The notes under the pieces were generated by a model. That model was given only the letters and a program-made list of their open reading frames with translations. It did no database searches and had not been told where the DNA came from. A DNA stretch of 60,683 nt from Micrococcales bacterium. GTDB taxonomy: Bacteria; Actinomycetota; Actinomycetes; Actinomycetales; Microbacteriaceae. The stretch covers positions 1-60,683 of the forward strand of contig CANKLZ010000003.1 of the NCBI GenBank assembly GCA_947483795.1. Reading direction: 5' to 3'. Below, one piece after another: positions 10,675 to 20,982 of this stretch. Position numbers and translations under genes: made by a program. How positions within the stretch are numbered: position 1 is the stretch's first letter; every line of letters starts with the position of its first letter.

Positions 10675-11991
10675 TTATACTCCTTCAACTCTGATAACAG
10701 AGGTGATCTGTTCAACGGCAGCACTGGCGTCGAGCTCGCTTACTACAGCAGCTAATGATTTATCACTAGCCTCATGAGTTCCAATTTCCAACCAAGCAGT
10801 GCTTTCAGCTTGAATCATCTTTGATGACTGCTCAACTGTTTCTATCGAAACGTCGTGAGCCGCGAAGATGTTTGCTACCGCGGCCAGTACACCTGGCTGA
10901 TCAGTTACTTCCAAAGTGATTTGGTAACGAGTCTTGATTCTGCTGATCGGTAATACTTCTAAATCAGCGTGCACTGAATCAGCAAGACCCGGACCACCTG
11001 CGACGTGACGCTTTGCCGCAGAAACTAAATCACCCATCACTGCAGATGCTGTTTGAATGCCACCCGCTCCTGCTCCATAGAACATCAGACTTCCCGCTGC
11101 CTCTGCTTCAACGAATACCGCATTGAAGGCACCACGAACTGCGGCCAATGGATGTTCCAAGGGAACCATCGCTGGGTAGACGCGTACTGATATTCCGTCC
11201 TCTGGATGCTCTGCATCAGCTGGAATCATTTCACAAATAGCTAACAACTTAATCACATAGCCATCACGCTTAGCTGCAGCTATTTGAGCTGCTGTGACTT
11301 TGGTTATTCCTTCGCGATACACCTTCTCCAAAGGAACTTCTGTATGGAAGGCAAGAGATGCAAGGATAGCCACCTTTTGAGCAGCGTCATAGCCTTCAAC
11401 ATCAAGAGCTGGATCTGCTTCAAGATAACCGAGTTTGGTTGCCTCTTGCATAGCCTCTTCAAGAGTCGCTCCGGTTGTATCCATGCGATCGAGAATGAAG
11501 TTAGTCGAACCGTTGACGATACCCATGATGCGCTTGACCTTGTCACCAGCAAGAGATTCACGAAGCGGTCTAATGATTGGAATTGCTCCAGCCACAGCAG
11601 CTTCAAAGTAAAGCTGAGCTCCGACTTGTTCAGCAACGTCAAACAGTTCAGTACCGTGCGTAGCAAGTAAGGCTTTATTAGCTGTGATTACATCGCTACC
11701 GGAATTTAGGGCTGCCAAGATAAAGGTTCTGGCAGGTTCAATGCCACCCATGACCTCGATAACAATATCTGCACCGAGAATAAGTTGATCGGCATCTGTT
11801 GTGATGAGTTCAGTTGGTATGCCGTATCCCCTAGCTGCTCTCTTATCTCTAACCAAAACACCGGCTAACTGCAGTTCAGCACCAACGCGAGCAGCAAGCT
11901 CATCCTTGTTCTCCAAAATAAGTCTGGCGACCTGAGAACCAACTGAACCTGCTCCTAAAAGAGCAATCCTTAGTGGGCGGTATTCAATCAT
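10675..11991 (-). CDS. hom: Homoserine dehydrogenase
   Basis: This 438-residue enzyme reduces aspartate semialdehyde to homoserine with NAD(P)H. The Rossmann loop is LLGAGSVGSQVA (about 11-22), the catalytic and substrate region is GIVNGSTNFILDRM (about 157-170), and the C-terminal ACT domain (about 345-430, ITLEVTDQPGVLAAVANIFA) is the site of threonine feedback in homologues. The ATG overlaps the lysA stop by 4 bases (ATGA). It is monofunctional, without an aspartokinase domain. Confidence 0.96.
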   Translation of the reverse strand: MIEYRPLRIALLGAGSVGSQVARLILENKDELAARVGAELQLAGVLVRDKRAARGYGIPTELITTDADQLILGADIVIEVMGGIEPARTFILAALNSGSDVITANKALLATHGTELFDVAEQVGAQLYFEAAVAGAIPIIRPLRESLAGDKVKRIMGIVNGSTNFILDRMDTTGATLEEAMQEATKLGYLEADPALDVEGYDAAQKVAILASLAFHTEVPLEKVYREGITKVTAAQIAAAKRDGYVIKLLAICEMIPADAEHPEDGISVRVYPAMVPLEHPLAAVRGAFNAVFVEAEAAGSLMFYGAGAGGIQTASAVMGDLVSAAKRHVAGGPGLADSVHADLEVLPISRIKTRYQITLEVTDQPGVLAAVANIFAAHDVSIETVEQSSKMIQAESTAWLEIGTHEASDKSLAAVVSELDASAAVEQITSVIRVEGV

Positions 11992-13382
11992 TTAGACACC
12001 TTCAAGTCTCTAGAAAGCAAATCTTCTTCAGTTTCAGATCTGACAATCAGATCTGCCTTACAGTCTTCAACAGCAACAACAGCAGCCCTGGCTAGGTAGT
12101 TGTAATTGCTAGCTAGTGAGAAACAGTATGCACCAGTTGTTGCCACCACAACTAGATCATTAGGCGCAACATCTTCTGGAAGATACGCGTCACGAACGAC
12201 AATATCCCCAGATTCACAGTGTTTACCAACGACTCGAGATAGCGCTGGGATGGCCTCGGATTCTCGTGAGGCTAGCAAAACACTGTAATCAGCACTGTAA
12301 AGGGCAGGTCTTGCGTTATCGCTCATACCGCCATCGATACTCACATACTTTCTAACATCGGCATCTTCCCCGACAAGGACGTCCTTAGTTGTACCAACGT
12401 TATAGATGGTGATACCTGCGGGGCCTACTATAGCCCGACCTGGTTCATAGGCCAGAACAGGAATAGGAATTCCATACTTGGCACATTCACTAGCCACAGC
12501 ATCTGTAATTGCTGCTGCAACTTCTTCAATAGCTAGCGGGTTATCGGCTGGTGTATAGGCAACACCAAAACCTCCACCTAAGTTCATTTCAGGAACTGGG
12601 CCACCCTTGAGAATCTCGGCTTGCAGTGACACTAATCTCTTGGCTGCTTCGACAAATCCTTCAACTGCAAAGATTTGTGAACCAATGTGTGAATGAAGAC
12701 CCAAGAACTGCAGGTGCTTATGGGATCTAATCTTTTCAACTAGTGAAGGAACATCAGCCATTGCGATACCGAACTTCTGATCCTCACGAGCTGTGGCTAA
12801 GTATTCGTGAGTATGAGCGTGCACACCACTGTTGACACGAAGTCGAACTGGTTGAATACGATCTTGAGCACCAGCAGCTGAAGCAATTCTTTCAATCTCG
12901 ATATCGCTGTCAATAACAATCACGCCAACGCCTGCAGAAACAGCTCTCCCGATTTCGCTATGAGATTTGTTGTTACCGTGTAAGCCAATGCGAGAAGGAG
13001 CAATACCCCCAGCTAATGCAACGGCTAGCTCCCCACCAGAGGAAACGTCGATGTTCATGCCGAGTTGATCAACCCAACGAACTACCTCAGTGGAAAGAAA
13101 TGCTTTACTCGCGTAGTAAATCTTTGATTGAGTTCCATGGCTTTGCGCAGCTGAAGAAAAAGCAGCAATTATTTGCTCTGCTCGTTCAAAGAACTCTTTT
13201 TTGTCCAAAATATAAAGTGGTGAACCGAACTGAGCCACCAAGTCACCAACAGCAACCCCACCAACTTCGATGTGACCTTCTGAGTCGCGTCTTAAGCTCT
13301 TCGGCCAAATACCAGTAGCTATGGCGTTTACATCTTTTGGCTTGGTAAGCCAAGCTGGAGCTAACAGATTCTCATTCATCAC
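11988..13382 (-). CDS. lysA: Diaminopimelate decarboxylase
   Basis: This is a PLP enzyme of 464 residues that converts meso-diaminopimelate to lysine. K93 in YYASKAF is the PLP lysine, GGGFGVAY (about 268-275) binds the phosphate, and CESGD (about 391-395) supplies active-site residues. Two adjacent starts are possible: GTG at 13382 and ATG at 13379. The second gives a one-base TGATG overlap with the argS stop. dapE and dapD of the same pathway are elsewhere in this window (43875-45931). Confidence 0.96.
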   Translation of the reverse strand: MMNENLLAPAWLTKPKDVNAIATGIWPKSLRRDSEGHIEVGGVAVGDLVAQFGSPLYILDKKEFFERAEQIIAAFSSAAQSHGTQSKIYYASKAFLSTEVVRWVDQLGMNIDVSSGGELAVALAGGIAPSRIGLHGNNKSHSEIGRAVSAGVGVIVIDSDIEIERIASAAGAQDRIQPVRLRVNSGVHAHTHEYLATAREDQKFGIAMADVPSLVEKIRSHKHLQFLGLHSHIGSQIFAVEGFVEAAKRLVSLQAEILKGGPVPEMNLGGGFGVAYTPADNPLAIEEVAAAITDAVASECAKYGIPIPVLAYEPGRAIVGPAGITIYNVGTTKDVLVGEDADVRKYVSIDGGMSDNARPALYSADYSVLLASRESEAIPALSRVVGKHCESGDIVVRDAYLPEDVAPNDLVVVATTGAYCFSLASNYNYLARAAVVAVEDCKADLIVRSETEEDLLSRDLKVSK

Positions 13383-15034
13383 ATACGCTCCGGTGCACTT
13401 ACGCCAAGAACCTTGAGGCCATTGGCTAGGACTACAGATGCAGCGTTATTCAGCCACAATCTAGTTCGGTGAACACTCTCGACGGCGTTACCTGAAAGTG
13501 GAGTCACTCTGCAAGCGTCATACCAGCGGTGATATGCTCCAGCGACTTCCTCTAGATAGCGAGCTACCAGGTGCGGAGCACGCTCAGTTGAAGAGTGAGC
13601 CATAACTGCAGGAAAACGAGCAAGAGCTGCCAGCAGGTTTGATTCACTTTCGTGAGTAAGCAAACTTGGATCAAATTCACTGTCGTCCACGGAGAGCGAT
13701 GCAGCGTTGTTAGCAACCTGCTTGGTTCTTGCGTGAGCATACTGAACATAGAAAACAGGATTGTCATTGGTTTTCTTTGAGAGTTGGTCAAGGTCGATAT
13801 CGACCATTGAGTTGATTGAAGATCTGGTCAGAGCATATCTGGCTGCATCCACACCAACTGCATCAACTAGGTCTTCCATGGTCACAACAGTTCCAGCCCG
13901 TTTAGACATTCTAACCGGTTCACCATCTTTGACTAGGTTTACCAGCTGACCAATAAGAATTTCCAGATTCACTCCCGGTTCATCACCGAAGGCAGCACAC
14001 ATAGCCATCATTCTCTGGACATAACCATGGTGGTCAGCACCGAGCATATACAAGGCCTGATCGAATCCACGTTCACGCTTATCTAGGTAATAAGCAAGAT
14101 CTCCAGCAATGTATGCAGCTTCGCCATCGCTTTTGATAACTACGCGATCTCTGTCGTCACCAAATGTTGTTGACCTAAGCCAGACAGCACCATCTTGGTC
14201 ATAGATGTGACCAAGTGCCCGAAGACGTTCGATTGCTTTTTGAACTGCACCATGCTCATAAAGTGAGTTCTCGTGGAAGAACACGTCGAAGTGCACGCCA
14301 AACTTTTCTAGAGATTCACGAATTTCGCCAAACATCAGATCCACACCAGCGGCTCTAAACGTTTCCTTAGCTTCATCATCTGGAAGAGAAGCAGCATCTG
14401 GATGCAAAGCAACAACTGCTTGTGCAATTTGATTTATGTATTCCCCTGCATAACCATCCTCTGGGGCATCCTCTGAACGAGCGGCTGCTAAAAGTGATCT
14501 TGCAAATCTATCTATCTGTGCGCCGTGGTCATTGAAGTAATACTCTCTTGTTACATCAGCACCTTGGGCTTGAAGAATACGTGCCAGTGAATCGCCAACA
14601 GCTGCCCAACGAGTTCCACCAATGTGAATCGGACCGGTTGGGTTAGCGGAAACAAACTCGAGGTTCATTTTGATTCCAGCAAGTAGAGAACCTGTCCCAT
14701 AAGTAGCTCCAGCACTAACAATCTGCTTTGCAAGTTCTCCTGCAGCGGCAGCACTCAAAGTGATGTTGATAAAACCAGGTCCAGCGATATCTACTTTTGA
14801 TATTCCAGAGATTTGCTCAAGCTCAGTGGCCAATAGTGTTGCTAAATCTCTTGGGTTAGATCCAAGCTTTACTCCCCACTGCATGGCAACGTTAGTAGCC
14901 CAATCCCCGTGGTCGCGATTCTTAGGTCGCTCAACAACCACTTCTGCAGGCAGGTCAATAACAGCCAACTTGCCCTGGGTCTGCAAAGAGCCCAGGATTA
15001 CAAGAATGTGACTGGATAGATCTGCAGGGGTCAC
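13379..15034 (-). CDS. argS: Arginyl-tRNA synthetase
   Basis: This is a class I synthetase of 551 residues. The N-terminal additional domain (1-90) is followed by [18 protein letters not shown], in which HIGG stands in the HIGH position. The KMSKS-equivalent is VRMSKRAGT, and the C-terminal anticodon-binding domain is the DALR type. The frame is open up to 15286 but would run through the tRNA-Arg gene, so the upstream part is not real. I chose the GTG at 15034 with AAAGG eight bases upstream; a GTG at 15043 is the alternative. It is divergent from tRNA-Arg, its own substrate class. Confidence 0.94.
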   Translation of the reverse strand: MTPADLSSHILVILGSLQTQGKLAVIDLPAEVVVERPKNRDHGDWATNVAMQWGVKLGSNPRDLATLLATELEQISGISKVDIAGPGFINITLSAAAAGELAKQIVSAGATYGTGSLLAGIKMNLEFVSANPTGPIHIGGTRWAAVGDSLARILQAQGADVTREYYFNDHGAQIDRFARSLLAAARSEDAPEDGYAGEYINQIAQAVVALHPDAASLPDDEAKETFRAAGVDLMFGEIRESLEKFGVHFDVFFHENSLYEHGAVQKAIERLRALGHIYDQDGAVWLRSTTFGDDRDRVVIKSDGEAAYIAGDLAYYLDKRERGFDQALYMLGADHHGYVQRMMAMCAAFGDEPGVNLEILIGQLVNLVKDGEPVRMSKRAGTVVTMEDLVDAVGVDAARYALTRSSINSMVDIDLDQLSKKTNDNPVFYVQYAHARTKQVANNAASLSVDDSEFDPSLLTHESESNLLAALARFPAVMAHSSTERAPHLVARYLEEVAGAYHRWYDACRVTPLSGNAVESVHRTRLWLNNAASVVLANGLKVLGVSAPERM

Positions 15035-15144
15035 GTAATGCACCTTTACTTGAGGGAATAATTTGTTGGGCCAAGAGGCCACAACGCCTATGCCAGTAAT
15101 GACGATAAGTCTAACAAACCGCCACCGACGGCCATAGAGTGCTC

Positions 15145-15174
15145 CTGATATGGGGCTATATCGGCTGGTAGTCT
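15145..15174 (+). promoter_or_regulatory. Promoter of tRNA-Arg
   Basis: CTGATA (15145-15150) and TAGTCT (15169-15174) are separated by 18 bases, which puts the transcription start a few bases before the tRNA 5' end at 15190. Divergent from argS. Confidence 0.45.
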
Positions 15175-15189
15175 GAAGGTAATCCGCTA

Positions 15190-15261
15190 GCCCCCATAGC
15201 TCAGGGGATAGAGCACCGCCCTCCGGAGGCGGGGGCGCAGGTTCGATTCCTGCTGGGGGCA
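15190..15261 (+). tRNA. tRNA-Arg (anticodon CCG)
   Basis: A complete cloverleaf is present. The acceptor GCCCCCA pairs with TGGGGGC, the anticodon stem CCGCC/GGCGG encloses the loop CTCCGGA (anticodon CCG, reads CGG), and the T arm is GCAGG-TTCGATT-CCTGC. The discriminator is A at 15261. CCA is not encoded; the next bases are CATG, where ATG is the start of the downstream DedA gene. Confidence 0.95.
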
Positions 15262-15262
15262 C

Positions 15263-15895
15263 ATGATAAAAAACGCACTGCCGCACCTCGACCTCGAAAG
15301 CATCCTCGAAGGACTAGGGCCTCTGGCCATGGTGATTGTCTGCCTAATCATCATCACGGAAACGGGCCTACTCGTAGGATTCTTCCTACCCGGTGACTCA
15401 CTGCTGTTCACAGTTGGACTGATGATTGGTACAGGACTGATTGATGTCCCGATCTGGTTGGCCTGCATACTCATCTCAGCTTCAGCAGTAGCTGGTGACC
15501 AGTTGGGTTACTTCATAGGAAGAAAAGCTGGCCCAGCAGTATTCAAAAGACCCAATTCAAGGTTGTTCAGCCAAAAGAATGCTCTTCGGGCCCAAGATTT
15601 CTTCGTCAAGTATGGAGCTAAGGCCGTTATTTTTGCTCACTTCGTTCCGATCATGAGAACCTTCGTACCAGTAGCCGCAGGTGTTGGGAAAATGAATTAC
15701 TCCTATTACCTGCGATACAACATCATCGGAGCTTTGACCTGGGGAATACTTGTTCCACTTATTGGGTTCTTCTTGGGTCAAATAGAGTTCGTGCGTGAAA
15801 ACGTTGTTCTCGTAACCTTGGTTTTGGTCGGACTCTCACTTATTCCAGTGGCGTTAGAAATACTGAAGGCTAAGAAGAAAAAAACTAAGCCTTAA
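15263..15895 (+). CDS. DedA family membrane protein
   Basis: This 210-residue integral membrane protein belongs to the DedA/SNARE-associated family, whose members act as undecaprenyl-phosphate or phospholipid flippases. It carries [11 protein letters not shown] (about 40-50) and the conserved amphipathic segment [24 protein letters not shown] with its Arg, followed by GVGKM and GxxxG helices. The N-terminal [12 protein letters not shown] is family-like, which supports the ATG at 15263 even though that codon begins only one base after the tRNA-Arg discriminator. There is no separate leader or clear Shine-Dalgarno. The 3' end overlaps convergent rdgB by 11 bases. Confidence 0.9.
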   Translation: MIKNALPHLDLESILEGLGPLAMVIVCLIIITETGLLVGFFLPGDSLLFTVGLMIGTGLIDVPIWLACILISASAVAGDQLGYFIGRKAGPAVFKRPNSRLFSQKNALRAQDFFVKYGAKAVIFAHFVPIMRTFVPVAAGVGKMNYSYYLRYNIIGALTWGILVPLIGFFLGQIEFVRENVVLVTLVLVGLSLIPVALEILKAKKKKTKP

Positions 15896-16451
15896 AGTAA
15901 CTAATTAGCGAACTCAAGGCTTGAGCTCTGTGGCTCAGAGCGTTCTTCACCTCTGGCTCTAGTTCAGCTGCCGTTTGATCAAAGCCTTCTGGAATAAATA
16001 CGGGGTCGTAGCCGTGACCATTGGTGCCACGTTCCTCAGTTGCTATTGACCCTGGCCACACTCCAGTGAAAGATGTTTCACCATCATCGGTTACCAAGGC
16101 TATTGTGCAAAGAAATGATGCGGCACGATGTTCTGCAGAGATGTCCTTTAGTTGAGCGAGCAGTAATTGACGATTAGCAACGTTATCTTTTGTGCCTGAC
16201 CAGATTGCCGTAAAGATTCCCGGTGATCCACCAAGTATTTCCACTGCTAACCCTGAGTCATCTGCCAGAGCCGGAAGCCCAGTATGTTTATGAGCAGCCC
16301 TAGCTTTGATCAAAGCGTTCTCTAAAAAAGATATCCCATCTTCAACAGGCTCAGGACCGTCGTAGCCAATCAGATCAAAACCAAGTGGAGCAAGTATTGC
16401 CCTCAGCTCTGCGACTTTACCTTGATTGTGGGTGGCTAAAACAATCTGCAT
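15885..16451 (-). CDS. rdgB: dITP/XTP pyrophosphatase (RdgB/HAM1)
   Basis: This 188-residue house-cleaning enzyme hydrolyses dITP, ITP and XTP to monophosphates. The start LATHNQGKVAELRAIL is the substrate-phosphate-binding motif. ALADDSGLAVE contains the metal-binding Asp pair, and GTNGHGYDPVFIP is the base-recognition segment. It follows rph by only two bases, the common rph-rdgB pairing of Actinobacteria. Confidence 0.95.
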   Translation of the reverse strand: MQIVLATHNQGKVAELRAILAPLGFDLIGYDGPEPVEDGISFLENALIKARAAHKHTGLPALADDSGLAVEILGGSPGIFTAIWSGTKDNVANRQLLLAQLKDISAEHRAASFLCTIALVTDDGETSFTGVWPGSIATEERGTNGHGYDPVFIPEGFDQTAAELEPEVKNALSHRAQALSSLISYFKA

Positions 16452-16453
16452 TA

Positions 16454-17182
16454 TTAGTTCTGCCCCAAAGCACTGTTTTGAATATCAGTCAGTTCTTTGG
16501 TTCCAATCAGAGCCAAATCTAGTAGGGAGTCAAGCTCTGCTCTGTCAAAAGGCACACCCTCTGCAGTTCCCTGAACTTCAACGAACTTACCAAGACCAGT
16601 AACAACAACGTTCATGTCTGTTTCTGCTCGAACATCTTCTGTGTAGGCAAGATCAAGCATTGGTTCACCATCAATGATTCCTACAGAGATTGCTGCAATA
16701 GAGTCAACAATTACTTTGTTCTTGGCTGGAATATGACCATTTGCAATTCCATAGTTGATGGCATCCACTAGAGCTACATATGCACCAGTAATTGCTGCAG
16801 TTCTAGTTCCACCGTCAGCCTGCAGAACATCACAGTCAATAATGATGGTGTTCTCCCCAAGTGCCTTGAAATCAACAGCTGCTCTTAGAGCACGGCCTAT
16901 GAGTCTTGAGATTTCGTGGGTACGTCCGCCAACTTTACCTCTGACGGATTCACGATCATTTCTGTCATGGGTAGCTCTCGGTAGCATTGCGTACTCTGCT
17001 GTTACCCAGCCTTCACCCTTGCCTACTTTCCAACGTGGCACGCCTGGAGTAAATGAAGCTGTGCAGAGCACTTTAGTTGAACCAAAGGAGATTAGTGCTG
17101 AACCTTCAGCATGCTCGCTCCAATTGCGCTCAATTGTTACTGTGCGCAACTGATTTGCGTTACGGCCGTCTACTCTAGTCAT
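16454..17182 (-). CDS. rph: Ribonuclease PH
   Basis: This is a phosphorolytic 3'-5' exoribonuclease of 242 residues that trims tRNA 3' ends. The opening [13 protein letters not shown], the [17 protein letters not shown] segment, [12 protein letters not shown] and [19 protein letters not shown] are all family hallmarks. It is preceded by a good Shine-Dalgarno (TAGGAAG), unlike most operon-leading genes in this window. It is the first gene after murI, 16 bases away. Confidence 0.97.
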   Translation of the reverse strand: MTRVDGRNANQLRTVTIERNWSEHAEGSALISFGSTKVLCTASFTPGVPRWKVGKGEGWVTAEYAMLPRATHDRNDRESVRGKVGGRTHEISRLIGRALRAAVDFKALGENTIIIDCDVLQADGGTRTAAITGAYVALVDAINYGIANGHIPAKNKVIVDSIAAISVGIIDGEPMLDLAYTEDVRAETDMNVVVTGLGKFVEVQGTAEGVPFDRAELDSLLDLALIGTKELTDIQNSALGQN

Positions 17183-17198
17183 TTGTCTTCCTACCTAA

Positions 17199-18002
17199 TT
17201 ATTGAATCTGCTCAACACTTTGAACTTCTGGCCCTAAGAATCGTCTAGCCAGTTTCGCAAAACTTTCAGCATCACCTGTTGCTTGGAAGCGCAAGGACGG
17301 TTTACCAACATCCGTTCTCAAAAGATTGTGAGCTACCAAAGTGCGATAAACATCCTTAGCTGTTTCCTCGGCGCTAGAAACTAAAGTGACGTCTTCACCC
17401 ATTACGTATGCAAGAGCTCCGGTGAGAAGAGGATAGTGTGTGCAGCCCAGAACAAGTGTGTCAACATCAGCATTCTTGATGGGTGCAAGGTAAGTTTCAG
17501 CAAGAGCTATAACCTCAGGTCCTGAAGTGATACCGCGTTCGACATAATCAACAAACTCTGGACAAGCAGCGCTTATGAGTTCAAAGTCAACCGCTGCAGC
17601 AAAAGCATCATCATATGCTCTTGAGGTAATGGTTGCACTGGTTCCGATAACCCCAACTTTGCCATTACGGGTTGCAGCAACCGCTCTTCTAACGGCAGGT
17701 TGAATAACTTCAACTACAGGGATACCACGGCCTTCTGTATATCTCTCACGTGCATCTCTAAGCACTGCTGCGGAAGCAGTGTTGCAAGCAATAACAAGAA
17801 GCTTGACGCCTTCATCAACCAAGCGATCCATGACATCAAGAGCTAAAGTTCTGACCTCTTGAATAGTTTTTGTCCCATAAGGTGTGTTTGCTGTGTCACC
17901 TAGATAAATAACAGATTCATTAGGTAATTGATCAATGATTGCTCTGGCGACAGTTAGACCTCCGACACCGGAGTCAAAGATACCTATAGGAGCGTTATTC
18001 AC
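17199..18002 (-). CDS. murI: Glutamate racemase
   Basis: This 267-residue cofactor-independent racemase supplies D-glutamate for peptidoglycan. The two catalytic cysteines are C73 in [10 protein letters not shown] and C187 in GCTHYP, and the N-terminus [13 protein letters not shown] is diagnostic. The start is GTG with no Shine-Dalgarno; TAGACT ends exactly six bases upstream, so the transcript is probably leaderless. The gene order murI-rph-rdgB is conserved in Actinobacteria. Confidence 0.96.
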   Translation of the reverse strand: MNNAPIGIFDSGVGGLTVARAIIDQLPNESVIYLGDTANTPYGTKTIQEVRTLALDVMDRLVDEGVKLLVIACNTASAAVLRDARERYTEGRGIPVVEVIQPAVRRAVAATRNGKVGVIGTSATITSRAYDDAFAAAVDFELISAACPEFVDYVERGITSGPEVIALAETYLAPIKNADVDTLVLGCTHYPLLTGALAYVMGEDVTLVSSAEETAKDVYRTLVAHNLLRTDVGKPSLRFQATGDAESFAKLARRFLGPEVQSVEQIQ

Positions 18003-18008
18003 TGGATA

Positions 18009-18014
18009 AGTCTA
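18009..18014 (-). promoter_or_regulatory. -10 element of murI (leaderless)
   Basis: TAGACT on the minus strand, six bases before the GTG start. No Shine-Dalgarno intervenes. Confidence 0.5.
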
Positions 18015-18025
18015 TTGGCGAAAGA

Positions 18026-18295
18026 TTATTCGTCGCCTGAGCCTTTACCATCTTCGTTTTTCTTCATTTGTTCATAGATGTCTTTACATTCAGGGCAGAC
18101 CGGGAACTTCTCTGGATCACGACTAGGGATCCAAACTTTGCCACACAGAGCAATAACTGGATTACCCATCACTGCAGATTCGACAACCTTGTCTTTTCTG
18201 ACATAGTGCGCATATCTCTCATGATCTCCTGGCTCAATGTTCTGGGTCTGAGGATCTACAACTACGGTAGGTCTATTAATAGTTTCCTGTTCCAT
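18026..18295 (-). CDS. DUF3039 family protein
   Basis: This small protein of 89 residues matches the actinobacterial DUF3039 family (DHERYAHYV near 24-32, ALCGKVW, CPEC). The arrangement H30, C51, C67 and C70 looks like a single structural zinc site; that is inference. The function is unknown. It lies between the malic enzyme and murI, as often in Microbacteriaceae. A clear Shine-Dalgarno (AGAGGA) precedes the ATG, so it is translated from a normal leader. Confidence 0.88.
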   Translation of the reverse strand: MEQETINRPTVVVDPQTQNIEPGDHERYAHYVRKDKVVESAVMGNPVIALCGKVWIPSRDPEKFPVCPECKDIYEQMKKNEDGKGSGDE

Positions 18296-18306
18296 TTATT
18301 CCTCTA

Positions 18307-19695
18307 CTACTTAGAAGCTAATCGAACTGCGTCAGCTACACGCTGGGTTACATCATGATGGAACACACTAGGAACTATATACGACGCGTTCAACTCCTCA
18401 GGCTCAACACAGTGAGCCAGTGCATCGGCGGCTGCCAAAAGCATCTTTTCGGTAATCACATTTGCTCCAGCATCAAGTAATCCCCTGAAGAAACCCGGGA
18501 AAGCTAGAACGTTGTTGATCTGGTTTGGGAAATCACTTCTACCTGTTGCCACTACAGCTGCGAACTGTGCTGCTTTAGCAGGTTCAATTTCGGGTGTTGG
18601 GTTAGCCAAAGCAAAAACAATTGAGTTAGCGGCCATTTTCTCAATGTCGGTTGCTTCCAACAGGTTTCCAGCTGAAACACCGATAAACACATCCGCGCCA
18701 ACTAAAGCATCCTTAAGGCTTCCAACCTTGCCACTTTTATTAGTCTCTTGAGAAATCCAACCCAGCGATGAATCCGGGTTTATGTCCTCTCGCCCGACGT
18801 GAATGATGCCCTTTTGATCGGCAACTACTGCATGCCTTAGACCCGCAGCGAAAAGAAGTTTTAGAACTGCAGTTCCGGCAGCACCCGCACCACTCATAAC
18901 TAGATGCACATCGCCAATATTCTTGTTTACAACTTTTAGAGCATTACGAAGGGCAGCCAGGCAGACAATTGCAGTTCCGTGTTGGTCATCGTGGAAAACT
19001 GGGATATCAAGTTCTGCTCTAAGCCTTGCTTCTATCTCAAAACATCTTGGAGCAGAGATATCTTCTAAGTTGATTCCAGCAAAAACCGGGGCTATTGCCT
19101 TAACAGTTCTTACTATTTCTTCAGTGTCTTGAGTGTCTAAACAAATAGGGAAAGCATCGATGTTGGCGAAACGCTTGAACAATGCAGCTTTACCTTCCAT
19201 GACAGGAAGAGCTGCCAGGGGTCCAATGTTACCCAAACCAAGAACTGCAGAGCCATCGCTAACGACCGCGATGGTGTTTCGCTTAATTGTCAGTCTTCTA
19301 GCATCCGCTGGATCTTTAACAATTGCCTCGCATATGCGAGCAACACCTGGAGTATAGATAAGAGATAGGTCATCTCGGTTGCGGATAGGAAGCTTAGACT
19401 CGATGGTTAGTTTGCCACCTAGGTGGGCAAGAAATGTTCGGTCCGAGACTTTACCGACAACAACTCCAGCGACTAACTTGAGGCTTTCAACAATTTGTTC
19501 AGCGTGCTCTGAGTTAGTGCAGGCACAGGTTAGGTCAATTCTTACTCGTTCAGCATCTGAATGATTCACATCTACTGCTGTTACAGATCCACCTGAACGT
19601 TCAATGATAGACGTGAGCTCGCTTACCGCGGTGTTTTTTGCAGGAGCTTCTAAACGAATTGTTATTGAATACTGAACAGATGGCAACATTGACAT
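18307..19695 (-). CDS. Malic enzyme with N-terminal ACT-like domain
   Basis: This 462-residue enzyme oxidatively decarboxylates malate to pyruvate, linking the TCA cycle to pyruvate supply. Residues 1-90 form an ACT-like regulatory domain (YSITIRLEAPAKNTAVSELT). The malic core follows, with SLIYTPGVARICEAI, the metal site FHDDQHGTAIV and the NAD-binding GAGAAG. It is of the short, bacterial type without a phosphotransacetylase tail. The cofactor (NAD or NADP) cannot be fixed from the sequence. The ATG has CAGACT six bases upstream and no Shine-Dalgarno. Confidence 0.93.
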   Translation of the reverse strand: MSMLPSVQYSITIRLEAPAKNTAVSELTSIIERSGGSVTAVDVNHSDAERVRIDLTCACTNSEHAEQIVESLKLVAGVVVGKVSDRTFLAHLGGKLTIESKLPIRNRDDLSLIYTPGVARICEAIVKDPADARRLTIKRNTIAVVSDGSAVLGLGNIGPLAALPVMEGKAALFKRFANIDAFPICLDTQDTEEIVRTVKAIAPVFAGINLEDISAPRCFEIEARLRAELDIPVFHDDQHGTAIVCLAALRNALKVVNKNIGDVHLVMSGAGAAGTAVLKLLFAAGLRHAVVADQKGIIHVGREDINPDSSLGWISQETNKSGKVGSLKDALVGADVFIGVSAGNLLEATDIEKMAANSIVFALANPTPEIEPAKAAQFAAVVATGRSDFPNQINNVLAFPGFFRGLLDAGANVITEKMLLAAADALAHCVEPEELNASYIVPSVFHHDVTQRVADAVRLASK

Positions 19696-19701
19696 GCTTA
19701 T

Positions 19702-19707
19702 AGTCTG
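19702..19707 (-). promoter_or_regulatory. -10 element of the malic enzyme gene (leaderless)
   Basis: CAGACT on the minus strand ends six bases before the ATG at 19695; no ribosome binding site lies between. Confidence 0.4.
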
Positions 19708-19734
19708 CCACGACTAACAAGATGGACCTAACCT

Positions 19735-20982
19735 CTAGTTAGTGGCAGCGTCTCCAAGAGTCGCGACAATGATGACTTCACTGCCATCTCTAAGTACTAT
19801 CAGAGTTACCTGAGCGTTAGCGGGCCGAGCTCGGATAGCTGCAGTTAGTGTTTTTGCGCTGTCTATCTTGCTACCTTCACACTCAATCACCACATCCCCC
19901 TCTAGAAGGCCTGCTTTCTCCGCTGGACCATCAGGGGTGAGCTTTTCAATACGGGCACCAACGCTAAATGATGCTGAAGAATCCGAAAATTTTGCATCAG
20001 CAACCATAGCCCCTAGTAGGCCATGGCTAACTTTTCCAGTCTTGATGATTTGATCTGAAACACGCTTAGCTACATTTGATGGAATTGCAAAACCAACACC
20101 TATGTTGCCTCCCTGTGAGCTGCTACTTGCAGCGCTGGCGATAGCAACGTTGATTCCAATCAACTGACCTTTATCGTTAACCAGTGCCCCACCAGAGTTA
20201 CCAGGGTTGATGGCGGCATCGGTTTGAATAACATCCAAGTTGACCGGAGCCCTGTCATTGCTGTTCTGCCACAATTGAAGACTTGAGTTGCCATCTTCTG
20301 GGACGGCTGCGGAATCAACAGAAATAGTCCTGCTCATAGCAGAAATAACACCAGAGGTGACCGTTGCGTCATAACCAAGCGGCGAACCAATTGCTACTGC
20401 AAAATCACCAACATTAACTTGAGCGCTATCCGCAAACTCAATTGGGCTAAAGCCAGATCCGGTAGCCTTAATGACCGCGAGGTCATTAGTTGGATCTATT
20501 CCGACAATTGACGCTCTAAAAATTTTGCCAGCTGAAGTTTTAATCTCAATTCTGGCTTTTTCAGTTTCGCCATCCAAAGAGACAACGTGGGCATTGGTCA
20601 CAATGTAGCCGTCAGTTGTTAGGACAACTCCTGATCCAGTACCTGCTGAACTTCTGCCCGAAACAGAAAGAGTGACAACAGATGGCAACCCTTTGGCTGC
20701 GGCAGCTGAGACCCAGTTCACGTTACTTGGATTAGTGATGACAACATTTTGTGTTGAAGAAATAAATGGGAAAGATCCGGTAGCCCCATAAGCACCTAAA
20801 TAAGCTCCAACGATAGAACCGATTGTGGCGATTAGTACGACAACTAGAGTGGTCGGTGCCTTACGTGCCACTGGAGCTTGAACTGGCTGAGCCGGAGTGG
20901 GTATGGAGACTTTCTCCCCTAGAAATTGAGTGTTAAAGTGACTTTTGTTATCTGTCAATTGCTTGCCCTCATCTGTCTGCAT
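19735..20982 (-). CDS. htrA: HtrA/DegP-like serine protease with PDZ domain
   Basis: This is a membrane-anchored, extracytoplasmic quality-control protease of 415 residues. A cytoplasmic tail (1-44) precedes one membrane helix (about 45-66). The trypsin-like domain has the triad H132 (VTNAHVV), D167 (TNDLAVI) and S263 (NPGNSGGAL), and a single PDZ domain follows (about 325-410). The architecture matches the actinobacterial PepD/HtrA type. The promoter lies within a pair of direct repeats (20981-21005), so regulated expression is plausible. Confidence 0.94.
   Translation of the reverse strand: MQTDEGKQLTDNKSHFNTQFLGEKVSIPTPAQPVQAPVARKAPTTLVVVLIATIGSIVGAYLGAYGATGSFPFISSTQNVVITNPSNVNWVSAAAAKGLPSVVTLSVSGRSSAGTGSGVVLTTDGYIVTNAHVVSLDGETEKARIEIKTSAGKIFRASIVGIDPTNDLAVIKATGSGFSPIEFADSAQVNVGDFAVAIGSPLGYDATVTSGVISAMSRTISVDSAAVPEDGNSSLQLWQNSNDRAPVNLDVIQTDAAINPGNSGGALVNDKGQLIGINVAIASAASSSSQGGNIGVGFAIPSNVAKRVSDQIIKTGKVSHGLLGAMVADAKFSDSSASFSVGARIEKLTPDGPAEKAGLLEGDVVIECEGSKIDSAKTLTAAIRARPANAQVTLIVLRDGSEVIIVATLGDAATN

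Noticed and set aside
15035-15286. Extended argS reading frame up to 15286
   Set aside because: It runs antisense through the whole tRNA-Arg gene and its translation is low-complexity and unlike ArgS N-termini.
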